Part shown: in pieces, positions 43,227 through 52,344 of the stretch
Position numbering within the stretch: position 1 is the stretch's first letter
Layout of the letters: each line of letters begins with the position of its first letter
Assembly (NCBI GenBank): GCA_003030785.1
Contig: PYVH01000002.1
Coordinates: forward strand, 1-64,000
DNA length: 64,000 bases
Reading direction: 5' to 3'
Source of the DNA: Marinobacter sp. B9-2
Lineage (GTDB): Bacteria > Pseudomonadota > Gammaproteobacteria > Pseudomonadales > Oleiphilaceae
Program-made: the position numbers and the translations under genes
The notes under the pieces: generated by a model
The model's input: only the letters and a program-made list of their open reading frames with translations
What the model was told of the DNA's origin: nothing
The model's database searches: none

Positions 43227-44114
43227 TTGAGCAATTTGATGTTGAGTCTCGAAACCTTTCTCGCCACTCCCTGGCTTCTTTTTCTATCTGTCACACTCAT
43301 ATCCCTATGCATCGGCAGCTTCCTGAATGTTCTCATTCTCAGGCTGCCGAAAATGATGCATCAGGACTGGCGTTGCCAGTGCGAGGAGTTCCTGGAGCTG
43401 CCTGAAAAACAGCGAAAGGCGGAGGAACGGATTACCTTGTCCAAACCCGCTTCCACCTGCCCTTCCTGCGGTCATGGCATTCGGGCCTGGGAGAATATTC
43501 CGGTGGTGAGCTGGCTGGTTCTTCGGGGCAAATGCGCTTCCTGCAAAGCCCCCATCTCGCCCCGCTATCCGATCATTGAGGCCGTCACCGCGATTTTCTC
43601 GGTGGTGACCATTGCTGTCATCGGGCCGAACGAGTCTGCGCTTTGGGCGCTTTTGCTGGTTTGGTCTCTGGTGGCGCTGACGGTTATTGATTTCGACACC
43701 CAGTTACTGCCAGACAGCATTACCCTGCCCCTGATGTGGCTGGGCCTGGTGCTGAATTATTTCGGTGTTCTGACGGACTTCGACAGTGCCTTTTGGGGTG
43801 CAGTGGCCGGGTATCTCTCGCTTTGGTCGGTTTATTGGCTGTTTAAGCTGGTTACCGGTAAGGAAGGTATGGGGCATGGTGACTTCAAATTGCTGGCCGC
43901 GCTCGGGGCCTGGTTGGGATGGCAATTGTTGCCGGCGGTGATTTTGCTTTCCTCGGTGGTTGGTGCGGTTGTGGGCATCAGTTTGATGGTGTTCAAGAAG
44001 CGTGGTCGCGAGGTGCCGATTCCGTTCGGGCCCTACCTGGCGACGGCCGGGTTGATTTGTTTGTGGTTTGGGAGTGAGATTCAGGCGTTCTGGTTTGGGT
44101 TTCTGGGAGTCTGA
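43227..44114 (+). CDS. pilD: Prepilin peptidase/N-methyltransferase PilD
   Basis: Inner-membrane aspartic protease that removes the leader of PilA and other type IV pilin-like proteins and N-methylates the new Phe. The cytoplasmic zinc loop has two CxxC motifs (CPSCGHG and CASCKAP). The peptidase Asp residues lie in TVIDFDTQLLPDSIT near residue 151 and GMGHGDFKLLAALGAWLGW near 214. About eight membrane segments. Length 295 is normal. It lies 61 nt after pilC and 3 nt before coaE. Confidence 0.96.
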   Translation: MSNLMLSLETFLATPWLLFLSVTLISLCIGSFLNVLILRLPKMMHQDWRCQCEEFLELPEKQRKAEERITLSKPASTCPSCGHGIRAWENIPVVSWLVLRGKCASCKAPISPRYPIIEAVTAIFSVVTIAVIGPNESALWALLLVWSLVALTVIDFDTQLLPDSITLPLMWLGLVLNYFGVLTDFDSAFWGAVAGYLSLWSVYWLFKLVTGKEGMGHGDFKLLAALGAWLGWQLLPAVILLSSVVGAVVGISLMVFKKRGREVPIPFGPYLATAGLICLWFGSEIQAFWFGFLGV

Positions 44115-44117
44115 CTC

Positions 44118-44771
44118 ATGAACATTGTTGGCCTTACCGGCGGGATTGGTTCCGGCAAATCCACTGTGGCTCGCCTGTTCGGTGAGCTTGGCGTGCACTG
44201 GGTGGATGCCGATGATGTTGCCCGGGAGGTGGTTGAGCCGGGGACGCCCGCGCTGGAGCGGATTGCGGAGCATTTTGGGGAGGAGATTCTGACTTCTGAC
44301 GGTGCTTTGGATCGGGCGCAGCTTCGTGGGATTGTTTTTGAGAAGCCTGAGGAGCGGGTTTGGTTGGAGGGGCTGTTGCATCCGATTATTCGCGGGGAAT
44401 TGGTTAGGCAGTTGAATCCCCCCCTCTCCGATACGTCGGACCGCCCCAGCCCCTCTCCCGCGAGGGGAGAGGGGGGTGAATACGAGTTTCCTTATGTGCT
44501 TCTGGTTTCGCCTCTTCTTCTTGAAACCGACCAGCATGAGTTGGTTGATCGCATTGTGGTGATCGACATTCCCAGAGAAACCCAGATTGAACGCACCATG
44601 GCCCGGGATACCAATTCCCGGGAGCAGGTGGAGCGGATCATTGCGGCTCAGATGTCCCGTGAGGATCGGCTGGCGCGAGCGGATGCGGTGATTGATAATG
44701 ATCGCCCTCTGGATGATGTAACGCGTCAGGTGCGGGAGCTGCATGAAAGGTTGTTGGTGGATTTTGGCTGA
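44118..44771 (+). CDS. coaE: Dephospho-CoA kinase CoaE, with in-frame insert
   Basis: Final enzyme of CoA synthesis, phosphorylating dephospho-CoA. Walker A is GLTGGIGSGKST at residues 5-16; WVDADDVAREVVEPGTPAL, DRAQLRGIVFEKPEERVWLEGLLHP and VIDIPRETQIERTMARD follow. Between VRQLN and FPYVLLVSPLLLE about 22 residues (including SDTSDRPSPSPARGEGG) are extra; they come from a palindromic repeat at 44418-44482. The insert keeps frame and would form a loop near the CoA domain. The gene is expected to be essential, so the insert must be tolerated. The 3' end overlaps the next gene. Confidence 0.94.
   Translation: MNIVGLTGGIGSGKSTVARLFGELGVHWVDADDVAREVVEPGTPALERIAEHFGEEILTSDGALDRAQLRGIVFEKPEERVWLEGLLHPIIRGELVRQLNPPLSDTSDRPSPSPARGEGGEYEFPYVLLVSPLLLETDQHELVDRIVVIDIPRETQIERTMARDTNSREQVERIIAAQMSREDRLARADAVIDNDRPLDDVTRQVRELHERLLVDFG
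44418..44482. repeat. Palindromic repeat inserted in frame within coaE
   Basis: The core CCCCTCTCCC (44450-44459) pairs with GGGAGAGGGG (44465-44474); a second small palindrome CCGATACGTCGG lies at 44428-44439. The core is shared with 43188-43210. The piece encodes a Pro/Ser/Arg/Gly-rich insert absent from normal CoaE. Bounds approximate. Confidence 0.75.
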
Positions 44772-45858
44772 CTGTTTTTTCCGCTATCGTTTTGCAGGTA
44801 TTGCCGCTGCACTTTCTCTGACGTTCTCTTCCCCAGGCCACAGCATCGAGCCGGTGTTTGAGGTTCGGGAGCGCTCTGTGGCGGAGATTCTGTCTCCAGC
44901 TCAACTACCGATCGGGTTCTACACGTTTGAGCCTGATGAATACTGGGCCGATCCACGAGACTCCTACTGGCTGAAGTTCAGTAACTGGGTGCTGCGGCAG
45001 GAACGCCTGCACGGGCAGAAGATCCAATCGGTTGGGCAATGGGCTGACCGGACCTTATCGGGCAGTGAACACAACCTGCCCAACAACGAAAGCTATCTGC
45101 GAATCGGCTTTGCGACGGAGTCCGAATATGGCGATCCCGCTCAGTTCGAGCCTGAAGCGCGATTCCGTATTGATATTCCGACCACCGAGCAAAAGCTGCG
45201 GTTGGTTATCGAGAGCGAAAGCGAGGAACTGATTCCACTCGGCGAGCGCCAGCGGGACCGACAGCTCACCGAACCGGAGCGTTCCGATACAGAAGCGACG
45301 GGTGCGCTGCGTTACCTCACCGAGATTGGCGATGCCATCAACTTTTCCAACGATGTAGGTGTGCGCCTGCGGCTCCCCCCGGATGCCTTCTGGCGGGCAA
45401 CGGCTGAAAAGAGCTGGCGCCTGGACGACAAGTGGGTGCTGAACGCCCAGCAACGCTTTTACTATTTTCACCAGGACGGCTGGGGCGAGCGAACCTGGAT
45501 TGGCGCTGGTCGCCCGGTGGGTGATGGCTGGTATTTCCGCTCATCCTCGGAACTGGAGTGGGTGCACAACGACAAGGAATTTGTGGCTGGCCAGATATTC
45601 AGCATGCGCAAGCGCATGAACAATCGGCTGATCGTAACGCCAAGACTGGGCCTGCTGGGGGAAAGCAAACCCTCCTGGCGCACCACATCGGCGTTCAGTG
45701 ATGTCACGTTTCGCTACCGGCTGCACAGCAACTGGCTATACGCGGAGCTGATTCCCGCGCTGGAATTTCCCCGGGAGGAAAGTTTCAAAGACCGGGCTTC
45801 GGTGGTGTTCCGGGTGGAGATGTTTTTCTCGGGGATTATTGAAGATGATCGCCTCTAA
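44743..45858 (+). CDS. Predicted outer-membrane/periplasmic protein of unknown function
   Basis: I do not recognise a named family. The 371-residue product has an N-terminal signal-like segment (FAGIAAALSLTFSSPGHS). The rest is rich in alternating aromatic beta-strands (RFRIDIPTTEQKLRLVIES, WVLNAQQRFYYFHQDGWGERTWIGAG, GWYFRSSSELEW) and ends in an amphipathic strand VVFRVEMFFSGIIEDDRL, suggesting a small outer-membrane barrel. The start overlaps coaE by 29 nt; a TTG at 44764 would give a more compact leader. It reads away from pilBCD-coaE and may be co-transcribed. Function left open. Confidence 0.7.
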   Translation: MKGCWWILADCFFRYRFAGIAAALSLTFSSPGHSIEPVFEVRERSVAEILSPAQLPIGFYTFEPDEYWADPRDSYWLKFSNWVLRQERLHGQKIQSVGQWADRTLSGSEHNLPNNESYLRIGFATESEYGDPAQFEPEARFRIDIPTTEQKLRLVIESESEELIPLGERQRDRQLTEPERSDTEATGALRYLTEIGDAINFSNDVGVRLRLPPDAFWRATAEKSWRLDDKWVLNAQQRFYYFHQDGWGERTWIGAGRPVGDGWYFRSSSELEWVHNDKEFVAGQIFSMRKRMNNRLIVTPRLGLLGESKPSWRTTSAFSDVTFRYRLHSNWLYAELIPALEFPREESFKDRASVVFRVEMFFSGIIEDDRL

Positions 45859-45887
45859 TTTCTCGCAAGCCCAGACACTAACGCTTT

Positions 45888-46631
45888 ATGCCTAGACACC
45901 CATCAAAACCTGCCGCTGAGGCCCTTACCCTCACACCAATTGCCGTTACCCGGTCCTGCTTCCAGGACAAGTTCGGAGTACCCCGCCAGCCTGGGCTTAC
46001 CCGGCATGCCCGGGCCGAGCTGATCATCCAGCCGCCGTTTGACCGGGAAGACGCATTCCGGGGGCTGGAGACCGCCAGCCATCTGTGGCTGACTTTTCAG
46101 TTTCACGAGGCGGTTCGGGCGGAATGGCGGCCGGTGGTGCGCCCGCCCCGCCTGGGCGGCAATCGCAAGATGGGTGTGTTTGCCAGCCGTTCACCGTTTC
46201 GCCCCAACAGTCTTGGTCTGTCGGTGGTGCGCAATGAGGGGCTGATTCGCAGGGACGGCGAGCTTATCCTGCGCATCAGCGATCATGACCTGATCGAAGG
46301 CACGCCGATTCTCGATATCAAACCCTACCTGCCTTTCTCAGATTCTGTACCCGAGGCAAGCCTTGGATGGGCCGATTCGCCGCCCACGGAACGACTGGAG
46401 GTGGTTTTTCTGCCGGAAGCGGAGACGCAAATCCGTGAGCTTTCATCGGAAGACTACCCGGAGCTGCGCCCACTGATCGAGGATGTAGTCGCTTACGATC
46501 CTCGCCCCTCCTTCCGACGTGGGCGGGACGAGGAGCGCATTTACGGCGCGCATTTATACGATCTGAACGTGCGCTTTCGATTCGTGAATGATCATTCACG
46601 GAAACGTGTCGAAGTGCTGACGGTCTGTTAA
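45888..46631 (+). CDS. trmO: tRNA (t6A37) N6-methyltransferase TrmO (TsaA family)
   Basis: SAM-dependent enzyme that methylates N6-threonylcarbamoyladenosine at tRNA position 37. The family signature is visible: LTPIAVTRSCFQDKFGVPRQPGL, LETASHLWLTFQFHEA, RPPRLGGNRKMGVFASRSPFRPNSLGLSVV and DLIEGTPILDIKPYLPFSDS. A C-terminal domain of about 75 residues (RLEVVFLPEAETQ... to VRFRFVNDHSRKRVEVL) matches TrmO rather than shorter TsaA-like proteins. Single gene, 29 nt after the preceding ORF. Confidence 0.93.
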   Translation: MPRHPSKPAAEALTLTPIAVTRSCFQDKFGVPRQPGLTRHARAELIIQPPFDREDAFRGLETASHLWLTFQFHEAVRAEWRPVVRPPRLGGNRKMGVFASRSPFRPNSLGLSVVRNEGLIRRDGELILRISDHDLIEGTPILDIKPYLPFSDSVPEASLGWADSPPTERLEVVFLPEAETQIRELSSEDYPELRPLIEDVVAYDPRPSFRRGRDEERIYGAHLYDLNVRFRFVNDHSRKRVEVLTVC

Positions 46632-46674
46632 ACTGCTTTTGGTGATTTTGTAGTCGACACAGGGAATTTGTGCC

Positions 46675-49026
46675 TTGCCTTCAAAGCGGTTGTTCAAACG
46701 ATTGGGAATACGGCCATTGGCGGCAAGGTTGCTCGCCTACGTATTGCTGTTCAGTCTGTTTCTGTCTCTGGTGGCGACCGGCGTTCAACTGATCGGCGAA
46801 TTCGAACGGCGGAAGAACGATCTTCTGAACGACCAGACCCGAGCCGCCGAGCTGGTTTCCGGCAGTATGAGTAACAACATCTGGCTGATGAATTTCAGCG
46901 AGGTGGCCAACAGCCTGGATGATATGAAGGCGGTGCCTGCGGTCCAGTACGGCCGGGTGGTGACCAGCACTGGCGAAACCTTCACGACCGGCACCTACCC
47001 CGAGGGCCGGGTGCTCTCCCAGACTTTCCCCCTTGTGTTCGACCGCTCCAACACCCGCGGCCCGGAGAACGTGGGCACGCTGACGGTTACCTCCTCCATC
47101 GACCAGATTTACACAGACCTGCGCAACCGGGCCCTGGTGAACCTGCTGTTCCAATCCATTGTGGTTATGCTGGGCACCCTGGGGCTGCTGGTGATCGTTC
47201 GTCTGACGCTATCCCGGCATCTGGAAGCCATGGCCGATTACGCCGCCCGGCTGAACCTGGACGCCCTGGTGGACCCGCTGAAACTGAAACGCAAGGCGCG
47301 GAAGACGCCGGACGAGCTTTCGGAACTGGAACAGGCCCTGAACAAGATGCGCCTGCAAATCCTGGAGGACACCCGTTCCCTGCGCCAGACCACGATCCAG
47401 TCCCAGGGTGAGCGGGACGAGGCGGTGCGGGCCAACCATGCCAAGAACCAGTTCCTGGCGAATGTCAGCCATGAGCTGCGCATTCCGCTGCAATCGGTGC
47501 TGGGCTACGCTAATCTGTTAACCGACACGCCTCTGGATCAGGAACAGCGAGAGTATGTGCAGACGCTGCTGAGTGCCTCGGAGAGCCTCTCTGCCATCAT
47601 CAACGATCTGCTGGATATCTCCAGCATGGAAGCCGGCAAGCTGGTACTGGATGACATTCCCTTCGATCTTCGGGAAACCCTCAATGATCTGGTGCACATG
47701 CTCGGCGCCCGCGCCCGGGAGAAGGGGCTGGCACTGGAGCTTCGGATTGACGAGAACCTGCCCTGGGCCCTGAAGGGCGACCCGGTGCGAATTCGCCAGA
47801 TCCTGCTGAACCTCACCTCCAACGCCATCAAGTTTACCGATTCCGGCCATGTGCTGATCAGCATCGAGATGCTTGGCCGCCGGGACGACAAGGCACGCCT
47901 TCGCATTGCGGTCGAAGATACCGGCGTAGGGATCAACCCGGAAGATGTTCCCCTGATTTATGAGCCCTACGTGCAGCTGGGCCAGCAGTTCCAGCGCCAG
48001 TTACCGGGTGCCGGCCTGGGCCTGACCATTTGCCGCCAGTTGGTGGGCCTGATGGACGGCTCCATGGATCTGGAAAGCCGGCCCGGCGAGGGCTCTACCT
48101 TCTGGATGGAACTGACCCTGCCCGTGGCCCCGGAGAACGCCGCCCGGGTTCGGCCGGATACCCGGATGGTGAAAAACCGCCGGATTCTGGTGGTGGATTC
48201 CTACGAGCTGTCCCGCAAGATCACCCTGGAGATGCTGTCCCGCCACGAGGTGCACATTGAGGCGGTGAAATCCGCCGGCGAGGCGCTGACGTCCCTGCGC
48301 ACCGCGTTTGATGGCCAGCAGCCGTTCGACGCCATCATCCTGGATGGGTTTGTACCGGATATGGACAGCGACCTGCTGTGCCGGCAGATTCGCAGCAATC
48401 CGTTGTGGTCCGATATGCGCCTGCTGATTCTGTCATCCAACCCGCAACGGGGCGACGCCGAACATTTCCGGCAGGCAGGTGCCGATGCCTTCCTGAGCAA
48501 ATCGCTGCGGGAATCCTGCCTGACGCCAATTCTGAACCAGTTGTTTGCCGATGCCGCCAAACAGGAACGGCGTTTCCTGACCCGGTTTTCCCTGCAGGCG
48601 GTTACCGATACCGCCAGGCGCCGGGAACTTCCCTGTGGCCGGATGAAGGTGTTGCTGGTGGAAGACAACCCGGTCAACCGTACCCTGACCCGCCGCCTGC
48701 TGGAGAAACTCGGTTGTGACGTGATGACCGCCAACGATGGCGAGGCTGCCGCCAGCCTGTGGCAATGGCATCCCTTCGACCTGGTGTTCATGGACTGTGT
48801 GATGCCCCGCGTGGACGGTTTCGAAGCCACCCGACGCCTGCGGGAGTGGGAAAAAACCCACAACCGCGCGCCCATCCCCGTGGTCGCTCTGACCGCCAGT
48901 GCCATGGAAGAAGACGAGGAACGCTGCCGCCGGTGCGGGATGGATTCTTTTGTTGCCAAGCCTGTCAATATTGAAATGTTGCGGGCAGTACTGGAACAAT
49001 ATTGTCAGGCGTCTGCTGCCTCCTGA
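46675..49026 (+). CDS. Hybrid sensor histidine kinase with two receiver domains
   Basis: Inner-membrane hybrid kinase of 783 residues. TM1 (LLAYVLLFSLFLSLVATGVQLIG) and TM2 (about 160-180) flank a periplasmic domain with NNIWLMNFSEVANSLDDM. A HAMP-like linker precedes the dimerisation domain with phospho-His in NVSHELRIPLQSVLG near 264. The ATPase domain has RQILLNLTSNAIKFTDSG, DTGVGI and GAGLGLTI. Receiver 1 (about 503-620) keeps VVDS, ILDGF and a Lys; receiver 2 (656-775) has VEDN, FMDCVMP and AKP. No HPt is visible. The start is a TTG at 46675 with AGGGA nine bases upstream. Signal unknown; similar to BarA/BvgS-type kinases. Confidence 0.9.
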   Translation: MPSKRLFKRLGIRPLAARLLAYVLLFSLFLSLVATGVQLIGEFERRKNDLLNDQTRAAELVSGSMSNNIWLMNFSEVANSLDDMKAVPAVQYGRVVTSTGETFTTGTYPEGRVLSQTFPLVFDRSNTRGPENVGTLTVTSSIDQIYTDLRNRALVNLLFQSIVVMLGTLGLLVIVRLTLSRHLEAMADYAARLNLDALVDPLKLKRKARKTPDELSELEQALNKMRLQILEDTRSLRQTTIQSQGERDEAVRANHAKNQFLANVSHELRIPLQSVLGYANLLTDTPLDQEQREYVQTLLSASESLSAIINDLLDISSMEAGKLVLDDIPFDLRETLNDLVHMLGARAREKGLALELRIDENLPWALKGDPVRIRQILLNLTSNAIKFTDSGHVLISIEMLGRRDDKARLRIAVEDTGVGINPEDVPLIYEPYVQLGQQFQRQLPGAGLGLTICRQLVGLMDGSMDLESRPGEGSTFWMELTLPVAPENAARVRPDTRMVKNRRILVVDSYELSRKITLEMLSRHEVHIEAVKSAGEALTSLRTAFDGQQPFDAIILDGFVPDMDSDLLCRQIRSNPLWSDMRLLILSSNPQRGDAEHFRQAGADAFLSKSLRESCLTPILNQLFADAAKQERRFLTRFSLQAVTDTARRRELPCGRMKVLLVEDNPVNRTLTRRLLEKLGCDVMTANDGEAAASLWQWHPFDLVFMDCVMPRVDGFEATRRLREWEKTHNRAPIPVVALTASAMEEDEERCRRCGMDSFVAKPVNIEMLRAVLEQYCQASAAS

Positions 49027-49088
49027 AAGCTGTTTTCTAAAATCAGGGCACAGACATCCAGACACGTTTCCACTACCCGAAGGCAACC

Positions 49089-49277
49089 ATGAACGTTGAA
49101 TGCCCAACCTGTAAAAAGTCCGTGGAATGGACCGAGACCAACCCTTGGCGCCCTTTCTGTTCCGAGCGCTGCAAACTGATCGATCTGGGGGCCTGGGCCA
49201 ACGAGGAATACCGGGTACCCGCAGAGAACGCTTCACCGGAAGATCTGGACCAGGGCGGCGATACCACCCGGCACTGA
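49089..49277 (+). CDS. yacG: DNA gyrase inhibitor YacG
   Basis: Small zinc protein of 62 residues. Four cysteines bind Zn: CPTCKK at the start and [23 protein letters not shown]. In E. coli YacG binds GyrB and inhibits gyrase. GAAGG stands before the ATG. It is usually near coaE and pilD, as here, though other genes have moved in between. Intact. Confidence 0.95.
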   Translation: MNVECPTCKKSVEWTETNPWRPFCSERCKLIDLGAWANEEYRVPAENASPEDLDQGGDTTRH

Positions 49278-49389
49278 CCTGCGAAAAATGAAAGTTAACG
49301 GGGACTTACCGGCATTTAAGTTGAGTGGCCCGGAACACCCCGTTAACATACCGGCAATTCTGCTAAAAACGTAACGAAGGTGCACATAT

Positions 49390-49947
49390 ATGAAAGCGTC
49401 CCGGATTTCCCTGATGATTCTCTCACTGGCTGCCGCGCCTGCCTTTGCAGGGGATGTCGACCTCAGCCTCACCAACGATTCGGTGAAGGGCCAGGTAAAT
49501 TTCTTCGGCACCAACAACGACCTCCAGCTTGGCACCGGTTACACCTACCGCGAAGGTGGCCGCGATATTTTCAACGTTGATTTCCATGCCCAGGGCCGCA
49601 CGGCAATCGGCAACCTGCCCACCACGGCCGGCATCGGCATGAGGGGTATCTATTGGGATCAAAGCCGCGCCGATGGCGGTGCCGTAGGTCTTGGCGGTTT
49701 TGCGACCGTCAATATTCCCGATGTGCCGGGGCTGTCGTTCACTGGTGGCCTGCACTACGCTCCCAGCATTCTCTCGTTCGGCGATTCCGATGATATGACC
49801 AGCCTCGAGCTGCGTGGTAGCTATCGGGTTATCCGCAACGCCGAGATTTTCGCCGGCTACCGTTATCTGAACACCGATATTGAGAATTCCTCACGAGACG
49901 TCAATCTCGATGAAGGCGTTATGGCGGGCATGAAGATTTTCTTCTGA
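49390..49947 (+). CDS. YfaZ-like outer-membrane protein
   Basis: Secreted 185-residue protein with a clear signal peptide (about residues 1-20, ending PAFAGD). The mature part is a series of short amphipathic strands ending in MKIFF, an outer-membrane barrel terminus, and resembles the YfaZ family (DLSLTNDSVKGQVNFFG...LGTGYTYREGGRDIFNVDF). Function unknown. A strong terminator follows 15 nt after the stop, so it is probably expressed alone. Confidence 0.8.
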   Translation: MKASRISLMILSLAAAPAFAGDVDLSLTNDSVKGQVNFFGTNNDLQLGTGYTYREGGRDIFNVDFHAQGRTAIGNLPTTAGIGMRGIYWDQSRADGGAVGLGGFATVNIPDVPGLSFTGGLHYAPSILSFGDSDDMTSLELRGSYRVIRNAEIFAGYRYLNTDIENSSRDVNLDEGVMAGMKIFF

Positions 49948-49961
49948 TTCTTGCCTTTTCT

Positions 49962-49990
49962 GAAACGGGCCCGCTGGGCCCGTTTCCTGT
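49962..49990 (+). terminator. Rho-independent terminator after the yfaZ-like gene
   Basis: GAAACGGGCCC (49962-49972) pairs with GGGCCCGTTTC (49976-49986) around GCT. A short T-rich end (TTTCCTGT) overlaps the right arm. Confidence 0.85.
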
Positions 49991-50083
49991 CCCCTCCATA
50001 ACCCTTTCGTGCTTTTCCTCACGCTTTCCCGAGAATCCGACTGTTAGACTGTTTGCCTGTATTTTCTGCACGGATAGCCAGGC

Positions 50084-52255
50084 ATGCGATTCACACTCGG
50101 TTTACTGCTCTCTTCGACCCTGTTGCTCACCGCCGGATGTGGTGGCGGCGACGATGCCATTGAGGGGGCGGCCAGTCAGCCCAATGACTTCGCAGGCAAC
50201 AAGAACCCGGTGGACGATTTCAGCTCCGGCAGCACCGGCGATTCCACCAACACCGGGGGCCTCGCCAGCAACGAAGTCCGGGTAACCATGGAGGTACCAG
50301 GTGGTGTCACCAGCGAGGGCGAGCCGACCCGGCGTAACCTGAGAATCGTACAGCCGGACAGGGTGAGTGTTTACTACACCAATCAGGCCCTGTCGGTGCT
50401 TGATGAACCCGCGATTTCCACGCGCACCGACAGCGAAGGCTTCACCATTATCGAATTCACCAACGGCCTGCCCCTGGGGCCGGACGTGATCATCGATGCC
50501 ACTTACGGCAACACCCGCATGCGTGCCCTGGCCGCCGATGCCGACCGGGATGTGAAGGTGAACCCCTTCTCCGAGTACCTGGTGCGCAATACCCTCAGCA
50601 ACTACACGGCAGGCGAGTTCCAGACCATTATGGACTGCGTTGCCGATGAGGGCGGCGAGCTGTGCCTGAACAAGTATGTATGGTCTACCCTCGCCGACCA
50701 GGTGCACGACTTTGAAATTGATATTCCCGCCAATGTTGGCCTGGGCGGTGCCCTGGATGTTCTGGAGAATCGGGGAGATTTTGCCCGGTACGTCAGCGCC
50801 ATGGCCGACTACGCGGTGCTGGACGAGACCTCTTCGGGCAAGATCAGCGCCAGTTCCGCGGACTACAATTCGGTATTCCTCGGCATTGAGTTGGGGCAGA
50901 CGTTTGTGGAGCCTTCCATCAGTGGGTCGGGGCAATGGGGTGTTCGTACCGCACAGGAAGAGGTGCTGACGGATGAGAACGGCACCGGCTATGTTTACCC
51001 GGCCCTGACGCTCACCAGTTTCGATGCGTTCAATATCCGCGTTACTTCTCTGGCCAACGACATTCCCTATGATCGGGAGGCGCTGATTCATCAGGCCGGG
51101 AACGAGTTCTTTGTGCGGGGATCGGATCGGTGGGATCGGAACACCCACTCATCCTCGCCCGGAGCAGCCACCCTGCTGGAAGATACCCGTTTGCTGGCCG
51201 GCCGGGCCCTGTACCAGAGCATTACCGGCCGGGGCAGTTCGAAAATCATTGGCTGGACTCGCAATCCCTACTACCTGGACGCCTTCACCAGCGCCCCCGT
51301 GGATGAAACCACGGGCCCGGACCGGGTGATCAGCGGCTATTTCAGTGCGGGCAAGGCGATCGAGCTGGAGGCTGACGGGGATTCGTTGTTGCGGCTGGGC
51401 ACCCTGGAAGACCAGTATCTGTCGGTTCTTGAAATCAACCTGCTTCGGAAGGAAGGCTTCGACGCGGACACCCTGAACGGGCGCGAATACAACATGCTGT
51501 ACCTGGGAACCCGGTTCAGCGATGAGACACCACCTATGGCCATTGAAGCAGGCGTTGGCCAGTGGCAGATTAATAGCGGCACGGTGAGCCAATCCCAGAG
51601 CTATACAACGGTGCAGCGCGGTAGCTCAGGCACTGTCACCACTGATCCCACCGGCACCCGAACCCAATCCTGGACCCTGAGCAACCGGACGGCCCGGCTC
51701 AGCAAAGGCGATGTGGATATTGGCCGGCTGAACCTGGACATCACCACCGCCTCCGGTGATTTCCAGCAGCCAGATATCGGCATCGGTGCCAGCACGCCGG
51801 ACGGCAGCCTGATGGCGTTCAATCTGGATGACAGCCCCCTGGGAGACGGCATCCTGATTGCGGCCGAGCAAACTGCCAACAGCGCACCCGCCACGGGCCA
51901 GTTCCGGCTTCAGGGTGTAGCCCTGGCATTGGCGCCGGGCACAAACCGGCTCCGGCATCTTGACAATGCACTGCTGACCATTGATTCCTCCAGTGCCGCG
52001 ACGCTGTCGCCGGTCGCTCTGACCAGTACCCATTCGGTCGACAACGAAACTGTAACGAAGCCCGTTCTTGAGAACCTGCCGGACATCGCGCTGACCTACA
52101 GTCAGTCCGGCGATGGCCGGGTCCAGTTCAGTGCCGGAAGCCTCGTACTGGAGGGCTTCCATACCGCCAGCCAGGACCAGTTCTACCTGCGCTTGCAAAG
52201 CACCGAGGGCAATGAGGAACAGATCGGCCTGGTGATGGCGACGCGCCTGCCCTGA
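50084..52255 (+). CDS. Lipoprotein of unknown function
   Basis: Secreted lipoprotein of 723 residues. The lipobox LTAGC is at residues 15-19, after a hydrophobic leader; a Gly/Asp-rich linker (GGGDDAIEGAASQPND) follows. The mature protein is mostly predicted beta, with no motif I recognise. Local stretches such as VDETTGPDRVISGYFSAGKAIELEADGDSLLRLGTLEDQYLSV and a Ser/Thr-rich part (QSQSYTTVQRGSSGTVTTDPTGT, near 507) suggest a surface or periplasmic beta-rich protein. Five or fewer Cys. Preceded by a terminator and followed by its own gap, so likely monocistronic. Function left open. Confidence 0.75.
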   Translation: MRFTLGLLLSSTLLLTAGCGGGDDAIEGAASQPNDFAGNKNPVDDFSSGSTGDSTNTGGLASNEVRVTMEVPGGVTSEGEPTRRNLRIVQPDRVSVYYTNQALSVLDEPAISTRTDSEGFTIIEFTNGLPLGPDVIIDATYGNTRMRALAADADRDVKVNPFSEYLVRNTLSNYTAGEFQTIMDCVADEGGELCLNKYVWSTLADQVHDFEIDIPANVGLGGALDVLENRGDFARYVSAMADYAVLDETSSGKISASSADYNSVFLGIELGQTFVEPSISGSGQWGVRTAQEEVLTDENGTGYVYPALTLTSFDAFNIRVTSLANDIPYDREALIHQAGNEFFVRGSDRWDRNTHSSSPGAATLLEDTRLLAGRALYQSITGRGSSKIIGWTRNPYYLDAFTSAPVDETTGPDRVISGYFSAGKAIELEADGDSLLRLGTLEDQYLSVLEINLLRKEGFDADTLNGREYNMLYLGTRFSDETPPMAIEAGVGQWQINSGTVSQSQSYTTVQRGSSGTVTTDPTGTRTQSWTLSNRTARLSKGDVDIGRLNLDITTASGDFQQPDIGIGASTPDGSLMAFNLDDSPLGDGILIAAEQTANSAPATGQFRLQGVALALAPGTNRLRHLDNALLTIDSSSAATLSPVALTSTHSVDNETVTKPVLENLPDIALTYSQSGDGRVQFSAGSLVLEGFHTASQDQFYLRLQSTEGNEEQIGLVMATRLP

Positions 52256-52304
52256 GCGCGGCAGCACACGACGAAACCCAAGAGGCAGACGCTCTCGTAT
52301 AACC

Positions 52305-52313
52305 TGTTATAAT
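52305..52313 (+). promoter_or_regulatory. Extended -10 promoter element before the bax-like gene
   Basis: TGTTATAAT (52305-52313) is an extended -10 box; RNA would begin near 52320, 25 nt before the ATG, whose ribosome site is GAGAGG. No good -35 is seen, as allowed for extended -10 promoters. Confidence 0.55.
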
Positions 52314-52344
52314 TGTTGCTGTATCGACTTTAACGAGAGGTTTT

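Noticed and set aside
50102-51148. 348-codon minus-strand frame across the lipoprotein gene
   Set aside because: The plus strand has a lipobox leader and full-length frame; the minus frame lacks features.
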